Notes under the pieces: model-generated | Told to the model about the DNA's origin: nothing | The model's database searches: none | Seen by the model: the letters and a program-made list of their open reading frames with translations, nothing else | Assembly (NCBI GenBank): GCA_963989385.1 | Contig: OZ022500.1 | Coordinates: 107,673,842 to 107,737,841, forward strand | Source of the DNA: Ctena decussata | Lineage: Eukaryota > Mollusca > Bivalvia > Lucinida > Lucinidae | DNA length: 64,000 nucleotides | Direction: 5' to 3' | Position numbers and translations under genes: made by a program | Shown here: positions 1 to 11,950 of the stretch, piece by piece | Layout of the letters: each line of letters begins with the position of its first letter | How positions within the stretch are numbered: the stretch's first letter is position 1

Positions 1-1335
1 TTACTATGTACATGCATATACTTGGATATTTACTCGAAGTGATATAAAAATACAGGTGTGAATGTGGTCTTACAAGCAAATAAAGTTCTAAAATGATCTG
101 TAAAACATTCACCACCTCACTAAATATTGGGACAGGAATGTCTGCGCAAACACTGTAGACCCAGACCAGACTGTTCAGGGACTGCAATAGTATTTCCCAT
201 GCTGCCAGCACCTTTGTGCCAAATTGATGATAGTCAAATCAGCAAAGCGTCTGGTAAAATCAACTTAATTTAGGTTTACAATGGCATCTGCTGCAGAGAT
301 GGCTTCTGTCAATATTAAAGCTACTATGATAAGGTATTATATCAGGCATAAGCAGTCCGCTGTAGCAGAATAGGTTTAAATTGTGCTAAAATGGGCAGTC
401 AACCTTAGCAAAAAGTGGACTTGTCGGTTCCGCATCAGACCTGTTCTTAAAATTTGTATAAGAGCTATACAGTATTATATTTGGAACAGTCACTGCACAT
501 ACAGCAGAAACAAGTTTCAGTTGCCTGTATTATTTAAACACAATAAACCACATCAGCAGACCTCATGCCAAACTGCAGAACTCAACTCAACATATATTTC
601 TGAATATGGTTACAAAGCTGTCCTATATCTGAAAAGGTAAGGGTTTCCTGTATCCTTGCAGCCATAGGGCCAGTGTATGTGAGAACCCAACCATATCTTT
701 GGACAGCATATGAAAAGTTTAGTCCATTTCTCTCTTTTTTTTTTACTGCATTTAGCCTTTCCTGATAGGAAAAAGGTACCCATTTACTGCTGGTTTGACG
801 GTGTTCAGTACTGGGTCACCCACTAGGGATTAAACGTAATCTGCACCATAGCCAAGTGCCTCTGTCCATGTACATATACCAGAAGAAAAGCTTCGAAATT
901 TGGTTAACACAGGTATGCATACTATCTGAGCTTTTACTAAACTGCTGTCCAGGTGAAGGGTTAAACATTAAAACCATAAACTGATCCTGACACAACCTCA
1001 GATCACTGTTTCTGACTTGGCAGTATGCTTTATTTCCCTTTAACAGAAACCGAAAATTGTTTGACCCAGCCAGGGATAGAGAATCTGCAGAGTCTGTAAA
1101 AGGCGAACAAAACAATGTGGCTAGAATATGCAAAGAACAAATGACGACAGAAGGAAGTACTGTCCATATGCGTGTATATTACTTAAACCAAAGTATTTAA
1201 AGTAATAACAATAAACAAATACCGGTGATGAAGATATATGCCCAACTCTCTTTTAATCTTCAAATTAAAGAGGACACGGACAGACTCTGCCCTAGATCAT
1301 GATCTTTTATGCAAGGCATAGACTGATACTCATTA
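1..1335. other. Intergenic, no gene seen
   Basis: AT-rich DNA with only short, uncharacteristic open frames. A fragment near 660-810 (ending GTACCCATTTACTGCTGG) resembles part of the SINE-like repeat at 7911-8150 and 38400-38580. Nothing else is recognised. Confidence 0.5.
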
Positions 1336-1800
1336 TTATACCCCTGGCATATGAAGTATGTCGAGGGGTATATAGTTTTCGTCTTTCCGTCCGTTCATCC
1401 GTCTTTCCGTCCGTCCGTGTGTTAGTTAACATTTGCGTTAAAGTTTTGTGTTAAGTTTTTTTATTTTGCTTCTGTTGAGCAGAACTTTTTCATTTTTCAT
1501 AGATGCTTATTATTTTAGTAGAGGATGAAACCTAATAAATTTGCATCATCTAGATGCTGCTGCAGGCCTAAGGTCAAGGTCAAAGACTTTGGAATTTGTA
1601 GAATAGCTGTGTTAAAGTTTTGCGTTAAGTTTCTGCTTTTGTTCTGTTTTTCTGAAAGACTTAATTGTAACTTGTTCATATGTGCATAGTGTTAGTACAG
1701 GAAAGATACATATTAGTTTGCATCATCTGGATGCTGCTGCTGCTGACCCAAGGTCAAGGTCACAGACTTTGAAAGGGGGTGTTTCAAAATGGCCCACGCT
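1335..1800. repeat. Mollusc-type non-autonomous repeat with CCGTCCGT minisatellite
   Basis: It starts near TACCCCTGGCATATGAAGTA followed by a TTTCCGTCCG-rich stretch. It contains iterated blocks with GCGTTAAAGTTTTGTGTTAAG, GCATCATCTGGATGCTGCTG and AAGGTCAAGGTC. The same blocks recur at 4170-4560, so the two loci are members of one dispersed family with internal tandem structure. Confidence 0.6.
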
Positions 1801-4165
1801 CAGATTTCCTTCATACTTAATATTTTGATTACCTGGGGTAAACCAATTAAGAAAATAGGTTAATCAATTTAATTCAAGAACTGCAGGGCTTAGTGTCGCA
1901 CCTTGCAGAACCCCTTGTAAAACATGATGGGTAGGGCTAAGTTAGAACCTGCCAAATTAACAGTATAATTTGAATGCATTCGTTGCCTACTGAAATGAAT
2001 TGCAGGTACCCTGAGAACTATTCTGATACCATAAACTTATATGTTGACTTATACAAATATTTTTTATGGTCAACCGAATTTGAAAAATCTGTCAAAAAAC
2101 GACTATAAATAATCAAACATGAAAAGTAATTTAAATGTTAAGATCTGTTACTGTATTTGTCAAGCTATAATTTTTATTCAGAATTAGGGTAAATATATCC
2201 CCTCTTTTTGTAAAAAGTTTCAAAAGATTTTGAAACCGGTAAAATAGTTTTTGAAACTGAAATAAAGGGATAGGTCAGGTTTTTGGAGAATTTCAGTTTC
2301 ATAGTAAAGGTAGGATCTTTCACTGCAGCACTTGTTTATCTGTGACATAAATTGTTAATGAGGTCCTACATTAATACCCATTCTGTTTGCAATTATTTCC
2401 TTCACTGGCTAAGACTTGGAAGCCAAGAATAATCCCCAAATGTGACCCCGCCCCCTCTCCCCTCCTCACACTTCTGCAAACAAGTGTAATCACCCAAAAC
2501 AGTCAACATATTTTCTGTCATCTGTACAGAACGATAAATAAACGGTGACCAGGTAAAATTAATTTCAATATTTACCCTATTTTTTCATGCATCAGTGCCA
2601 TGGGTTTTTGGTTTTGAAGATAACTTTAGGTTAGTATCTGTAGCTGTCTCTAGATGTAAGGCAGGACGTTTCACCTTTTGTTTCTAACTGCTGCCAGTGT
2701 ATTGGCTTACGTCACAGGAAGGGTGATCCATTATTTTTATTTCAACTATTGACTGCATCAAGTGTTAGTGCCCTGAATTTAATTTGTTTACATTTTTGCC
2801 TTGTACCTGTACATTGCACATGCGTAAGGCAAGACTCCAACACTGGACTGCATCAAGTATCCGTGCACTAAAGAATCAAACAAAAAACAAGGAAAAAGGC
2901 AAATCATCTGGGCACAACAGTTTATGATGGAAGATAAGCGGACACTTAGCAAGCTTGGGAAGACTACTCAACCCATCATCAACATATCAACATACTGACA
3001 GCAAACAGATCACTTATGTTGAGAAACAGCAACATAAAATATGTTTTCAGTTGTGAAAAGATGCAACTTATTTGCGACTGATAATTTATTTACTTCTTGA
3101 CTATCCTCAGTATCATTGGAAGTGTCTATTTCAGTACTGTTAATCCTAGGCCTGCAACCCGACCGTAGGTATTCAGAAAACCAGAAGTCAACCTCACGGC
3201 ATCTGGGTTACGTTAATCCATGTGTATCCGTACGTTGTACAGGTGTAAGACAATGGGTGATGAAAAGAATCTGAATCTGATCAAATAAAACTAAAGCTGA
3301 GCCTTCAGCAACAATCCATGAGGAAACCAGTGCCTAAAAAGTGTCAGTTTAAACTGCTAGGGCTCTAAAATAAAATAGTTTTCCTGGGCTATGAATAAGA
3401 TATGTTGTCAGTCTAGGTAAAATAATTACCGGCCTTTTATTTAAAAAAAAAAAAAAACACCAAAAGATTTGATCTGAAAAGTTTCTTGAATTAATGGGTT
3501 TTGACAAGGCGACATTTTCATCTATATGCTTTTTGAACTGAAGTAGGATAATACAAAGATAGTATGGTTCACTTTTACGTAACATATATCAAGAAAAAAT
3601 ACAGTTCAACAAGATAATGCTTTTCTAATGTATTGGGGTGCCTGACAGCCCACATTCTGCAGCCCTGAAGTATAGTTTACCGGTCTCAGAATTTCTTTAA
3701 TTTTCTTGCACACATATTAGAGGTATACAGCATGATTTATGCTTAGTATAAAATCTTGACAACAACTGAATCATACTTTAACTGATAATTAATTCTTTAT
3801 ATAGATGTCGTTTTTAGCTGATTTTGAGGGGTTGTACCAAACAAAATACATTTTATACATAACCCGTTTCTTGAAACATGAATATGCATATTTCTAAAAT
3901 GTTTCACATTAATTCACTGATTTAAGTTTATATATGAAATAACAAAATCTGAAAATTTGATAGTTCTAGGAAAGGTATTTTAAGGGGACCCTCATTTTCA
4001 GGGTAGAAGTTACTTAAGCCAATCCTGTGCTATGCTGAGCGCGTGAACTGAGGTAAATAATCCATAAGCAACACTGTTAGTCCTTAGGCAACACATATAC
4101 ATAGAATTAAAAAAATCTAAGCGTGGGCAGATTCCTATGTAAATTTAACATAGGCTGAAACACCG
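1800..4165. other. Intergenic, no gene seen
   Basis: Low-complexity AT-rich sequence with an A-run near 3440-3455. The open frames are short and without coding character. No recognisable repeat ends were found. Confidence 0.4.
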
Positions 4166-4800
4166 CCTTTGTACAATAGGTGCGTTAAAGTTTTGTGTTA
4201 AGTTGTTTTTATGCTTATATTATGAATATACTTGAATTGAACCTTTTTCTGATGCTACTAGGTGTACTTCTAAGTTGAAATGAATTAATTGACATCATCT
4301 GGATGCTGCTTCTGACCTAATGTCAAGGTCGCAGACTTCGAAATTAGTATACTACATGTATTTGCATTAAAGTTTAATGTTAATTCATATTGTTTGCTTA
4401 TAGTTTGAATATACGTCAATGAAACCATTTATATGCTGCTAGGTTGAAACTGATTTGTTAACATCATCTGGATGATGCTGCAAACTTAAGGTCAAGGCCA
4501 CAGACATAGAAAATTCTGTAAATTTTTGTTGAAACTTTGTGTTAAATTTGTATGTCTTTTTCCTTATTCAAATTCTAAATGGAACCTTTTGGCTTTCGTC
4601 TATGCGCCTTTCACAGGGTTTGTTATATAATTTCCACCTGTCTGTCTGTTTGTTAACATTTGCTTCAAAGCTTGGTATTAAATGTGTTATTAGGGGATGG
4701 TGCTGGCCGGGGGTATACGTGAGCCCCTGCTCACTTGCTCTAGTTAGTTCCAGTTATGAAGCCATCTATAGCCACCAAATGGCATGTAGTTTTTAAATTT
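4165..4800. repeat. Second copy of the GCGTTAAAGTTTTG repeat
   Basis: It shares GTGCGTTAAAGTTTTGTGTT, CATCATCTGGATGCTGCT and AAGGTCAAGG words with 1335-1800, in two or three decayed units. Confidence 0.6.
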
Positions 4801-4865
4801 TACTTCTAGCAATGCCAGGAAAATTGCTAGTGCTTGAGTTCAGAGTCCAGTGTTAAGCTTTAGAT

Positions 4866-5030
4866 GATTGATTGATTGATTGTTTTGGGTTTAACAGCCC
4901 TTTGAGACAGAATTTCAGTCTATATTGTGCCGTCTCCCAGAGAGAGGGAGAAAGAAGAGAAATGATAGACAAGAGAAAAAATGTCCAAACATCCCCCACC
5001 TGCACCTACTGCAAGCACATATTTAAGCAA
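4866..5030 (+). repeat. GATTGATTGATTG...TCTCCCAGAGAGAG repeat (family E), copy 1
   Basis: GATTGATTGATTGTTTTGGG is followed by a TGAGACAGAATTTCAGTCTA block and GTCTCCCAGAGAGAGGGAGA. It matches 46707-46950 directly and 14946-15192 in reverse complement. It is probably a SINE or SINE tail; no box B was confidently found. Confidence 0.65.
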
Positions 5031-5228
5031 TTTACTATACATTTCCTTTACAGAAAAGTATCCAAACCAGCTGAAATAAGTAACAATTCTGCTTATGGAT
5101 TTACGCCGTGTGAGCACACTTACCTTTGTTCGCACCAACAATCTACAGATACTGAGAAATTCAGAAAATGAAACACTCTGATCAGTTTCCATAACATACA
5201 GACTGAAACCATGCATATTAACCAATCT

Positions 5229-6751
5229 CACACTGGTCTGGCATTCAACACAGCCAACGAAGGCAACGTACTATAAAACTTGATTGTTTTCGCATATCTC
5301 TTAGATTAATTTCAAACTATTATTCTTACGGACCCGGCAGTTTGTTATACCTGTTAGTCAGACCAGATTTTGAAGAAATTCCGTCTAGTATAAATGCAGT
5401 GCTTGAATAAGTTTCTTTACCGATTCGTTGCATAGACGTTGTAGTCCAAAAATTGTTTTTAAGCATCTCTTGAATATGCACATGAATTCAGTAAAACTTT
5501 TGATTCCTATTTCAAGAGCCAGGGACCCTCATACATGTGATGTATCCCGGATCATCCGGGAGTCTCCCGGAAATTGAGCCCATCTCCCGCGCTCCCGGAA
5601 AGTATTCAGAATCTCCCGGATGCTGAATTTTCCTGTTATATTTTTTTCTGAACGGTCCATTTTGCGGTAACTACTTACCCGGCGGCTGTCAAAAGGATTA
5701 ACTGTCCGTGATCTAATTACCTAACAGGGTGCAATATAGGACGTGTCATTCCGAGGGGTATTCGCTGATCAGACGCAGCGAGGTGTTAAATTGGCTAGCG
5801 CACCAGTAAAGGTACCTGTTCTAACTGTAATAGCATGTAACTTTTACGGAGAGCAAATGACTTTTATTGCGTCACGGCTTTATGCATCGGTCATTTGCAC
5901 GAATGCAATAGATGTAAGTGCCGCCAATCGACAACGATTCCATATCGATTTTTTTCAGTAAACATGTCAGATACGTAATGTACAGTCATTATGAATATCG
6001 ATCATGCAAAATTTGCGCAGGCTGATCAGATCATACTTTCATGAAATCATCACGGGCGCCAGCAATTTTATTTGTTTTGTTTAAGTCGGTTCGTTCCCTT
6101 TAAGAATAGTTTCCCGCGTTTTTCTGTGCAGTTCCCGCCGATTCAGACGCATCGTATGTGAAATGAGAACCAGTGTGAATTTATAAATAAAACATGGGAA
6201 ATCCGCGATCTTCAGCATCTGACATGCCATTCTACAAGTTTACTGACCCAAATATGCAGCTACATTTATTCTTAATCTAATATTCAACGAAAATAGACAG
6301 CTCTAATGACAGGTATGTTTATTAAAGTGTAGAATATGACTCGGTTTTGAGATAAACAGATTTTGAGTTTTTAACAAGTATCAGCTTTCATCAAAATAAC
6401 TGGAGCAAATCGGACCCATCATCCAAGATGCAATTTTGGATGTTTATATTGAGGGTTAGGGAAAAGTGGGGAGGGGTGATGGTTTGAGAATGCAAGATAA
6501 TCAGATTGTTTATTTTTTCTTTTTTTTGCAGTTTAGCAATGGAATGGTCAGGACTAACACTATGAACAGTACTGTTTAATTAGAGCTCTACTCAGTAAAT
6601 TAAACTTAGGATGGTAGTGTTACTGCACTGAAATGGCATGCTTTCGAGGTTATATTTGAATTATTGGATAACTCAAAAGTAAAGAAGTTAAACTATACAA
6701 CTGTACTTTAGTTCATATTGTTTTTATATTAAAACAAGACCCCCCCCATCA

Positions 6752-6782
<31 letters not shown>

Positions 6783-7034
6783 AACAAAAAAAAACTGTGA
6801 AGTACTCGAAACAACGCGTCAAAGTTGCTGTCGAAAAGTCTCCCTGATGGGGAACTCAATCTCCCTGAAATGAAATCCAGATCTCCCACATGGTCCTCAA
6901 GAGTTCATCACATGTATGCAGGGATCGGATGGTCCGTGAGACTATACTTCTGAAACAAACTTATCCTGATTAGCGGAACAAGCAAGATTCCTGATGTTGT
7001 CTTCGTTGCCTGTGTTGAATGCCAGACCAGTGTG
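5229..7034. mobile_element. Small relative of the giant element, 1.8 kb, carrying a nested 1.4-kb insertion
   Basis: Its ends are CACACTGGTCTGG... and ...CCAGACCAGTGTG. The flanks are AATCT on both sides (5224-5228 and 7035-7039), an exact 5-bp duplication. Its arms (5229-5525 and 6924-7034) align along their whole length with the reverse complement of the 407-bp element at 54858-55264, so without the nested insert it would be about 410 bp. It has no coding capacity of its own and is best seen as a miniature non-autonomous derivative. Confidence 0.85.
5526..6923. mobile_element. 1.4-kb element nested in the miniature relative
   Basis: It interrupts the host element after ATTTCAAGAG; the host resumes at TCGGATGGTCCG, as the uninterrupted copy at 54858-55264 shows. 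Its ends are inverted: CCCTCATACATGTGATG at left and CATCACATGTATGCAGGG at right, one base out of register. Subterminal CTCCCGG/TCTCCC words occur at both ends (5548-5625 and about 6838-6893). The longest open frame, 72 codons at 5743-5961, shows nothing recognisable. A long C homopolymer followed by an A-rich run lies at 6741-6795. No clear target duplication was found. Confidence 0.6.
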
Positions 7035-7190
7035 AATCTATGCTCCCTGGGTTTTCTCAGCTTGTGAAGTCATGGGGCCAGTATCGATTTCCGACCAAAT
7101 CAGTCCATTACTATGCATGTAAAATTAGGTATCGACCAACAGTCGACATCAGCGTGGTCAACAGCCCCTACTAATAGTATCATTTACAAC

Positions 7191-7882
7191 TGAGCCGCGA
7201 TACGAGAAAACCAACAATGTGGTTGTGCGCCCAGCGCAGACTCAGATCAGCCTGGGCGTCCGCCCAGTCTGATCAGATCCTTTGCTGTCCGCATTGGGAT
7301 AGCTAAGACCCTTAGCTACCCTTTAAGCGCTTATAGAGAATACCATGTTAGTGTCTTTTGATATCAAGTTTATCAGGCGAGACCAGAAACAGCGTAGGAA
7401 TGGCGAGGCTTGCCGAGCCAGTCCGACGTGTTTCTAGTCGAGCCTGATAAACTTGATATCAAAAGACACTTACATGGTTTTCTATTTATCATGCATCATT
7501 AGAATATTTTCAGGTGTAAAGAGCGTCAAACAAAAGAAAAGTAAGCACAGCTTTGTTCGAACTTTTTGACGTCGCGAATGCATTGTGACGTAAGTCGGTG
7601 ACATCATTTAACCAATCGAACGTTGTTATCACGGCCATCGTCAGTATGCAGCCAATCATCTTCAGATATCGCGTCTAAAGGCATGACCTGATAACATTTG
7701 CGCAAGCGCAGTTCTACAGTGACATGATATCACATCATGTTATCATACCCCTGTTAGCAGTGGGTTTTGCAGTAGGTGCATGATAAAACGCAGTATCTGA
7801 TCAGGCTGGGCGGATGCCCAGGCTGATCTGAGTCTGCACTGGGCGCGCAACCACTTTGTTGGTTTTCTCGTGTCGCGGCTCA
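7191..7882. mobile_element. Fold-back MITE (family A, TGAGCCGCGACACGA ends) split by an insertion
   Basis: Both ends, TGAGCCGCGA and TCGCGGCTCA, are present and the sequence is the usual ~240-bp palindrome. It is interrupted between CGCTTA (7332) and CGCAGTATCTGATC (7789). The interrupting 456 bp starts with a hairpin (7341-7478), whose arms repeat GTGTCTTTTGATATCAAGTT, followed by sequence bounded by TTTATCATGCAT and GTGCATGATAAA. Intact family copies elsewhere define the break points. Confidence 0.85.
7341..7478. repeat. 138-bp hairpin inside the broken MITE
   Basis: The left arm, ACCATGTTAGTGTCTTTTGA..., and its inverse at 7430-7478 pair for about 50-55 bases around a ~35-base spacer rich in GGCGAGGC/GCCGAGCC. 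It belongs to the inserted sequence. Confidence 0.8.
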
Positions 7883-7910
7883 CTTAATGATATTGCTTTC
7901 AACTGAATTG

Positions 7911-8150
7911 TTCTTGTGGTTGGGTGGTTCAGAGAAGCTTGGTTATGGTGCAGAAGGCTGCAGGTTCGAATCTGGGTTTTGCCTGCCAGCAAATGGAAAC
8001 CTCTCTGTCAACTCAGCAGGGAATGGGTACTTTTTGAGTTGAGGAAGGATAAGAAAAGGGAAGGAGCGGAATGGGCTCTCCTTCTCTATGCTGTGCACAA
8101 GATGCAGCGATCCTCCAAGCCCCACTGCCCATATGGCCACTAGGATATGA
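7911..8150 (+). mobile_element. SINE-like repeat (family G)
   Basis: GGTTCGAATCT at about 7963 is a box-B-like element. It is followed by AGCAGGGAATGGGTACTTTT and GGGCTCTCCTTCTC blocks that recur in reverse at 38400-38580 and in part at 33545-33700 and 36070-36130. A short open frame over it is accidental. Confidence 0.55.
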
Positions 8151-8199
8151 GAAACATTTACCAGATACGCCACAATATACGCATATCAACCAAAATGTT

Positions 8200-8649
8200 A
8201 TCGTCATAAGTATATAGGTACTAGCGGTGTTTGTAATGATGCTTGTTTACTGAGAAGACCATGGAGACTTCAACAATAATTGAAAGTACCAATGTTTTAT
8301 TACTGAGTTACAAAGCCCGCATTTCATATTCCACTATTTTTTTGTGGCAACATGTTGGCATTTCAGCCTTGATTTTGTTTAGACCCTAAGCGTCTGAACA
8401 GTGTTTTGCTTATTGTTAAAACAAATTACATTTCTAAAATACTCTCGCAGCCCTGCTATGGTACCACCATGGTGGGTAAAGTTAACCATGAATAATCCTT
8501 AGATTTAATATTAAAGATGTGAAAACTGAATCAGTAGAGGTCACTTCAGGCGAAAACTACAAATAATTTGCCTATCCTTAACTTGCCCCAAATACCCAGA
8601 CAGCTTCCCTCAAATATTTGCCACTTGCATGGCGAACTGTATGCTTATC
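8200..8649. other. Left host flank of the giant element, no gene seen
   Basis: AT-rich unique-looking sequence without repeat ends or coding signal, up to the insertion target at 8650. Confidence 0.4.
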
Positions 8650-8654
8650 AACTG
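8650..8654. other. Left copy of 5-bp target-site duplication (AACTG)
   Basis: AACTG directly abuts the left inverted repeat and is found again at 35884-35888 after the right inverted repeat. The predicted empty site is TATCAACTGACAAATT. The chance of a random 5-base match is about 1 in 1,000. Confidence 0.75.
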
Positions 8655-8739
8655 CACACTGGTCTGGCATTCAACACGGGTAACGAAGACAACGTCCAGG
8701 TTTCGTAATTCCTACGTCTAGCCAACGACGAAAATGGCG
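8655..8739 (+). repeat. Left 85-bp terminal inverted repeat of the giant element
   Basis: This begins CACACTGGTCTGGCATTCAA and runs to ...AAATGGCG. It is identical to the reverse complement of 35799-35883. The first ~40 bases match the ends of the smaller elements at 5229-7034 and 54858-55264 with about three differences, while bases 41-85 are specific to the giant element in this window. A GGGGCGAATCGGT block just inside (about 8750-8762) is also repeated at the other end. Confidence 0.9.
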
Positions 8740-9510
8740 GATTTTAATGGGGGCGAATCGGTCATAACACATTCAATTATTGATTTTTACGTATTGTAAA
8801 GGGTATCAATTATGCCAATACTCTTACGGACCCCAGAAATTATGCTCGATTTTATTGAGAATATCCAAAAACGGCCACAAAGATGCATGAGGGAGAAATG
8901 CAAGATCCCGCGAGACAGCTACTGCTGCTATCACTAGGGAAAGTATGATTCTTAGATTCTAGCTCTGTTTAACTGCCTTTATCACTATAGTCCAGTCAAA
9001 TTGTGGGTGAACCTAAAACAAATTGCAACAAAAGGTTTCTTTGCAGTAATAAGCTCCTAAGACCTATATTTTTAACATACTAAAAGTAGGACAAAATCGG
9101 AGAATGCGAAACTTGATTTTTTTCATATGTCTTGTTTTTGAAGGGTTTAAACCATTGCACAGCTACTTTGGGTCCGAAAGCCACTTCTAAACATCATTTC
9201 TAAACAAGTTAAATCCATAGAATGTGTTGATAAAACAGTTATCTTCTGTTCTTTAGCTTTTGTCTACCATTAAATTTGCTGATTTTGCATAACCGGTCGA
9301 TCATATAGTATATCACTATTGGTTTACCCCACCCACCAGTGCAAATTTTGCTTTTACCATAACCTCTATTCAGATGGATAATATGGATGGTAATAAAGAT
9401 AGTAAACAGAATCAATGTTTTTAAATGAAGACTGTGACAGAAAAATAGAAGAAAACAGCTTGATGTAACTCCTATTTATCAAATGACGGGACATCAGAGA
9501 GTCATGTTTT

Positions 9511-9765
9511 GTTGATTCACGTCCACGGTAAACAGCCACGGTCGGGACGGTCAATTAACCTATCGACACTATTCTTTGGCCGGCTTAGACCTCCTATGCG
9601 GTTAAGCAGTACTAAGTGCGCATACTTTCGCTAGTAACTGACAACTTTCCTTCCTGAATCAACGGAAGGAGAAACGGAAGTAAGTAGCCGGACCGGGTAT
9701 CGAACACAGGACCTTTGGCTCTTGAGTCAGACGCGCTACCGACTGCACTATGTGGCCCGGCTAAA
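9511..9765 (-). mobile_element. tRNA-derived SINE (family D), copy 1
   Basis: Read on the minus strand it begins with a tRNA-like head whose box B is the complement of GGGTATCGAACACAGG (about 9694). It ends with the CGTCCACGGTAAACAGC tail. Two more copies are at 33911-34190 and 44763-45032. Confidence 0.75.
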
Positions 9766-10074
9766 TACTTCATATGTTGAAAGGATAATCCACTAGAGGG
9801 TTAAATATGCAGATAGTAAGTAAAGTAAGTAAGGTCTTTATTTAAAGAAGGTAACTCAATTGGCGAACCAATCTCCCTTGAGGCCCTCTGATAAGCCACA
9901 TAAGATAACTTGGACATGCTTTGGGATATTAGGTGATGACTTCCATGACATTTTTGCATTCACAAATGGTAAAATGTTTACTTTGTTAGTTCAAAATTTA
10001 CAAATTATACCTCCTTCCCGCCTAACAGCCACCTCCCCACCCCGCCCACACCTCTGGAAAGAAGTCATTGTTTT

Positions 10075-10560
10075 AGCTCGCCTGAAAGACTTTCAGGAAG
10101 AGCTATTGTTGTCGGTGTCGGCCTCCGCGTTTGCACCCGCGTCCATGTCCACCTTTTGGGTGTTATAGGTTATTTAAACACCCATATCTCTTAACCCATT
10201 GATAGCCTAAGTTGATACTTTCACTTATGCTAGATAATGGTCTTACGTTTTACACCCTTGCCCCTCAGTGACCTTGAGGTCTAGGTCATGGAATTGGAAA
10301 TTTCATGTTAAAATATGGGATGTTCTTTAAGGTTCTGGCTCACCTATCACGGTGAGCTTAAAGTATAGCCTTGGTCCGTAGTCCATCGTCGTCTTCCACA
10401 CTTAAAAACATACCCCCTAAAACAATCTTGATCAAAATTTATGTGTAGCATTGTTGGGGTGGGGGATTGACTGCATAAGGTTATAGGGCAGATCAGATTG
10501 GAGCTCTGGTTGCCATGACAACATAAAGCTCCCATAGACTTATAATGAGAAAAACTTAAA
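10075..10560. repeat. Leader of a mollusc GCTCACC/GGTGAGC repeat family
   Basis: It begins TTTTAGCTCGCCTGAAAGAC and contains CTCACCTATCACGGTGAGCT (10341-10360). This is a dispersed element of the kind also seen at 14535-14800 and 57960-59290. It leads directly into the tandem array that follows. Confidence 0.55.
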
Positions 10561-11950
10561 AAATCTTCTTCCCTGAAACCATGAGGCCCAGAGCTTATAT
10601 ATTTAGTATGTAGCAATGTTTAGTGGTCCCCTACATCACTCCTTCCAATCCATCCCCTGAGGGTCCAAACTGGTCCCATCATAGGGGCCCATTGGTTTAT
10701 ATAGGGCTATATAGCTAAAGAACCTTCAAAAATTTTCCACTCTGAAACCATGAGGTCCAGAGCTCACATATTTAGTATGTAGCAATGGTTAGTGGTCACG
10801 TACATAAATCCTGCCAACCATACCTCTGGGGTCCAAATTGGCCACCCCCAGGGGTTATTAGCTCCCATAGACTTAAAATGATAAAAACTTTAAAAATCAT
10901 CTTCTCTGAAACCATGAGGCCCAGAGCTGATACAAATATACACAAACCCTACCAACCATGCCCCTGGGGTCCAAACTGGCCCCATCCCAGGGGGTCATTT
11001 GTGTATATAGGGCTTATAGCTAAAGAACCTTCAAACATTTTCCTCTCTGAAACCATGAGACCCAGAGCTTACATATTTAGTATGTAGCAATGGTTAGTGG
11101 TCACGTACATAAATCCTGCCAAGCATGCCCCTAGGGTCCAAATTGGCCACGCCCCAGGGGCATTAGCTCCCATTGTCCTATGAAGTGAAAACCTTAAAAA
11201 AAATCTTCTCTGAAACCATGAGGCCCAGAGCTTAAACATTTAGTATGTAGCATTGTTAAGTGGTCCCCTGCCAACCATGCCCATGGGTCCAAACTTGCCC
11301 CACCCCAGGGGTCATATGTTATATAGGGCTATACAGCTGAGAACCTTCAAAATCTTTTCTCTGAAACCATGAGGCCCAGAGCTCACATATTTAGTATATA
11401 GCAATGGTTAGCAATAGTTAGTGGTCACGTACATAAATCCTGCCAACCATGCCCCTGGGATCCAAATTGCACCCCCCCCCCACCCCTGGGATTTATCATT
11501 GGCTCTTATAGACTTATAATGGGAAAAACTTAAAAAAAATCTTCATCTCTGAAACCGTGAGGCCCAGAGCTTATATATTTATTTAGTATGTAGCAATGTT
11601 TAGTGGTCCCCTACATAACTCCTGCCAATCAAGCCCCTGGGGTCCAAACTGGCCCCTCCCCAGGGGGGTCATTTGTTTATATAGAGCTATATCGCTAAAG
11701 AACCTTCAAAAATCTTCTTCTCTGATACCATGAGGCCCAGAGCTTACATATTTAGTATTTAGCAATGTTTAATTGTCACGTAAAAAAATCCTGCTAACCA
11801 TGCCCCTAGGGCCCAAATTGGCCACGCCCCAGGGGTCATTAGCTCCCATAGACTTATAATGGGAAAAATCTTTTAAAAAAATTATCTTCTCTGAAACCAT
11901 GAGGCCCAGAGCTTACATAATTAGGACTTAGCAATGTTTAGTGGTCCCGT
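10560..11950. repeat. Tandem array of ~165-bp units alternating in two types
   Basis: At least nine units start CTCTGAAACCATGAGG (about 10571, 10741, 10906, 11045, 11208, 11360, 11548, 11722, 11890). They continue CCCAGAGCTTACATATTTAG and a TCCAAACTGGCC...CCAGGGG block. Alternate units end either TTAGCTCCCATAGACTTA or ATATAGGGCTATAGCTAAAG, giving a ~330-bp higher-order period. The short open frames across it are by-products. Confidence 0.85.

Noticed and set aside
8655..8739. RAG recombination-signal (heptamer/nonamer) reading of the ends
   Set aside because: The end starts CACACTG rather than CACAGTG, no nonamer at 12 or 23 spacing was evident, and no RAG1-like core was found.
5229..8739. 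Pairing of the 5229 end with some other end further right
   Set aside because: Its own right end at 7034 has a matching AATCT flank, while the 8655 and 35883 ends match each other (AACTG).
9860..10168. 102-codon open frame as a gene
   Set aside because: Its second half is a dispersed mollusc repeat leader and no domain or splice context supports it.
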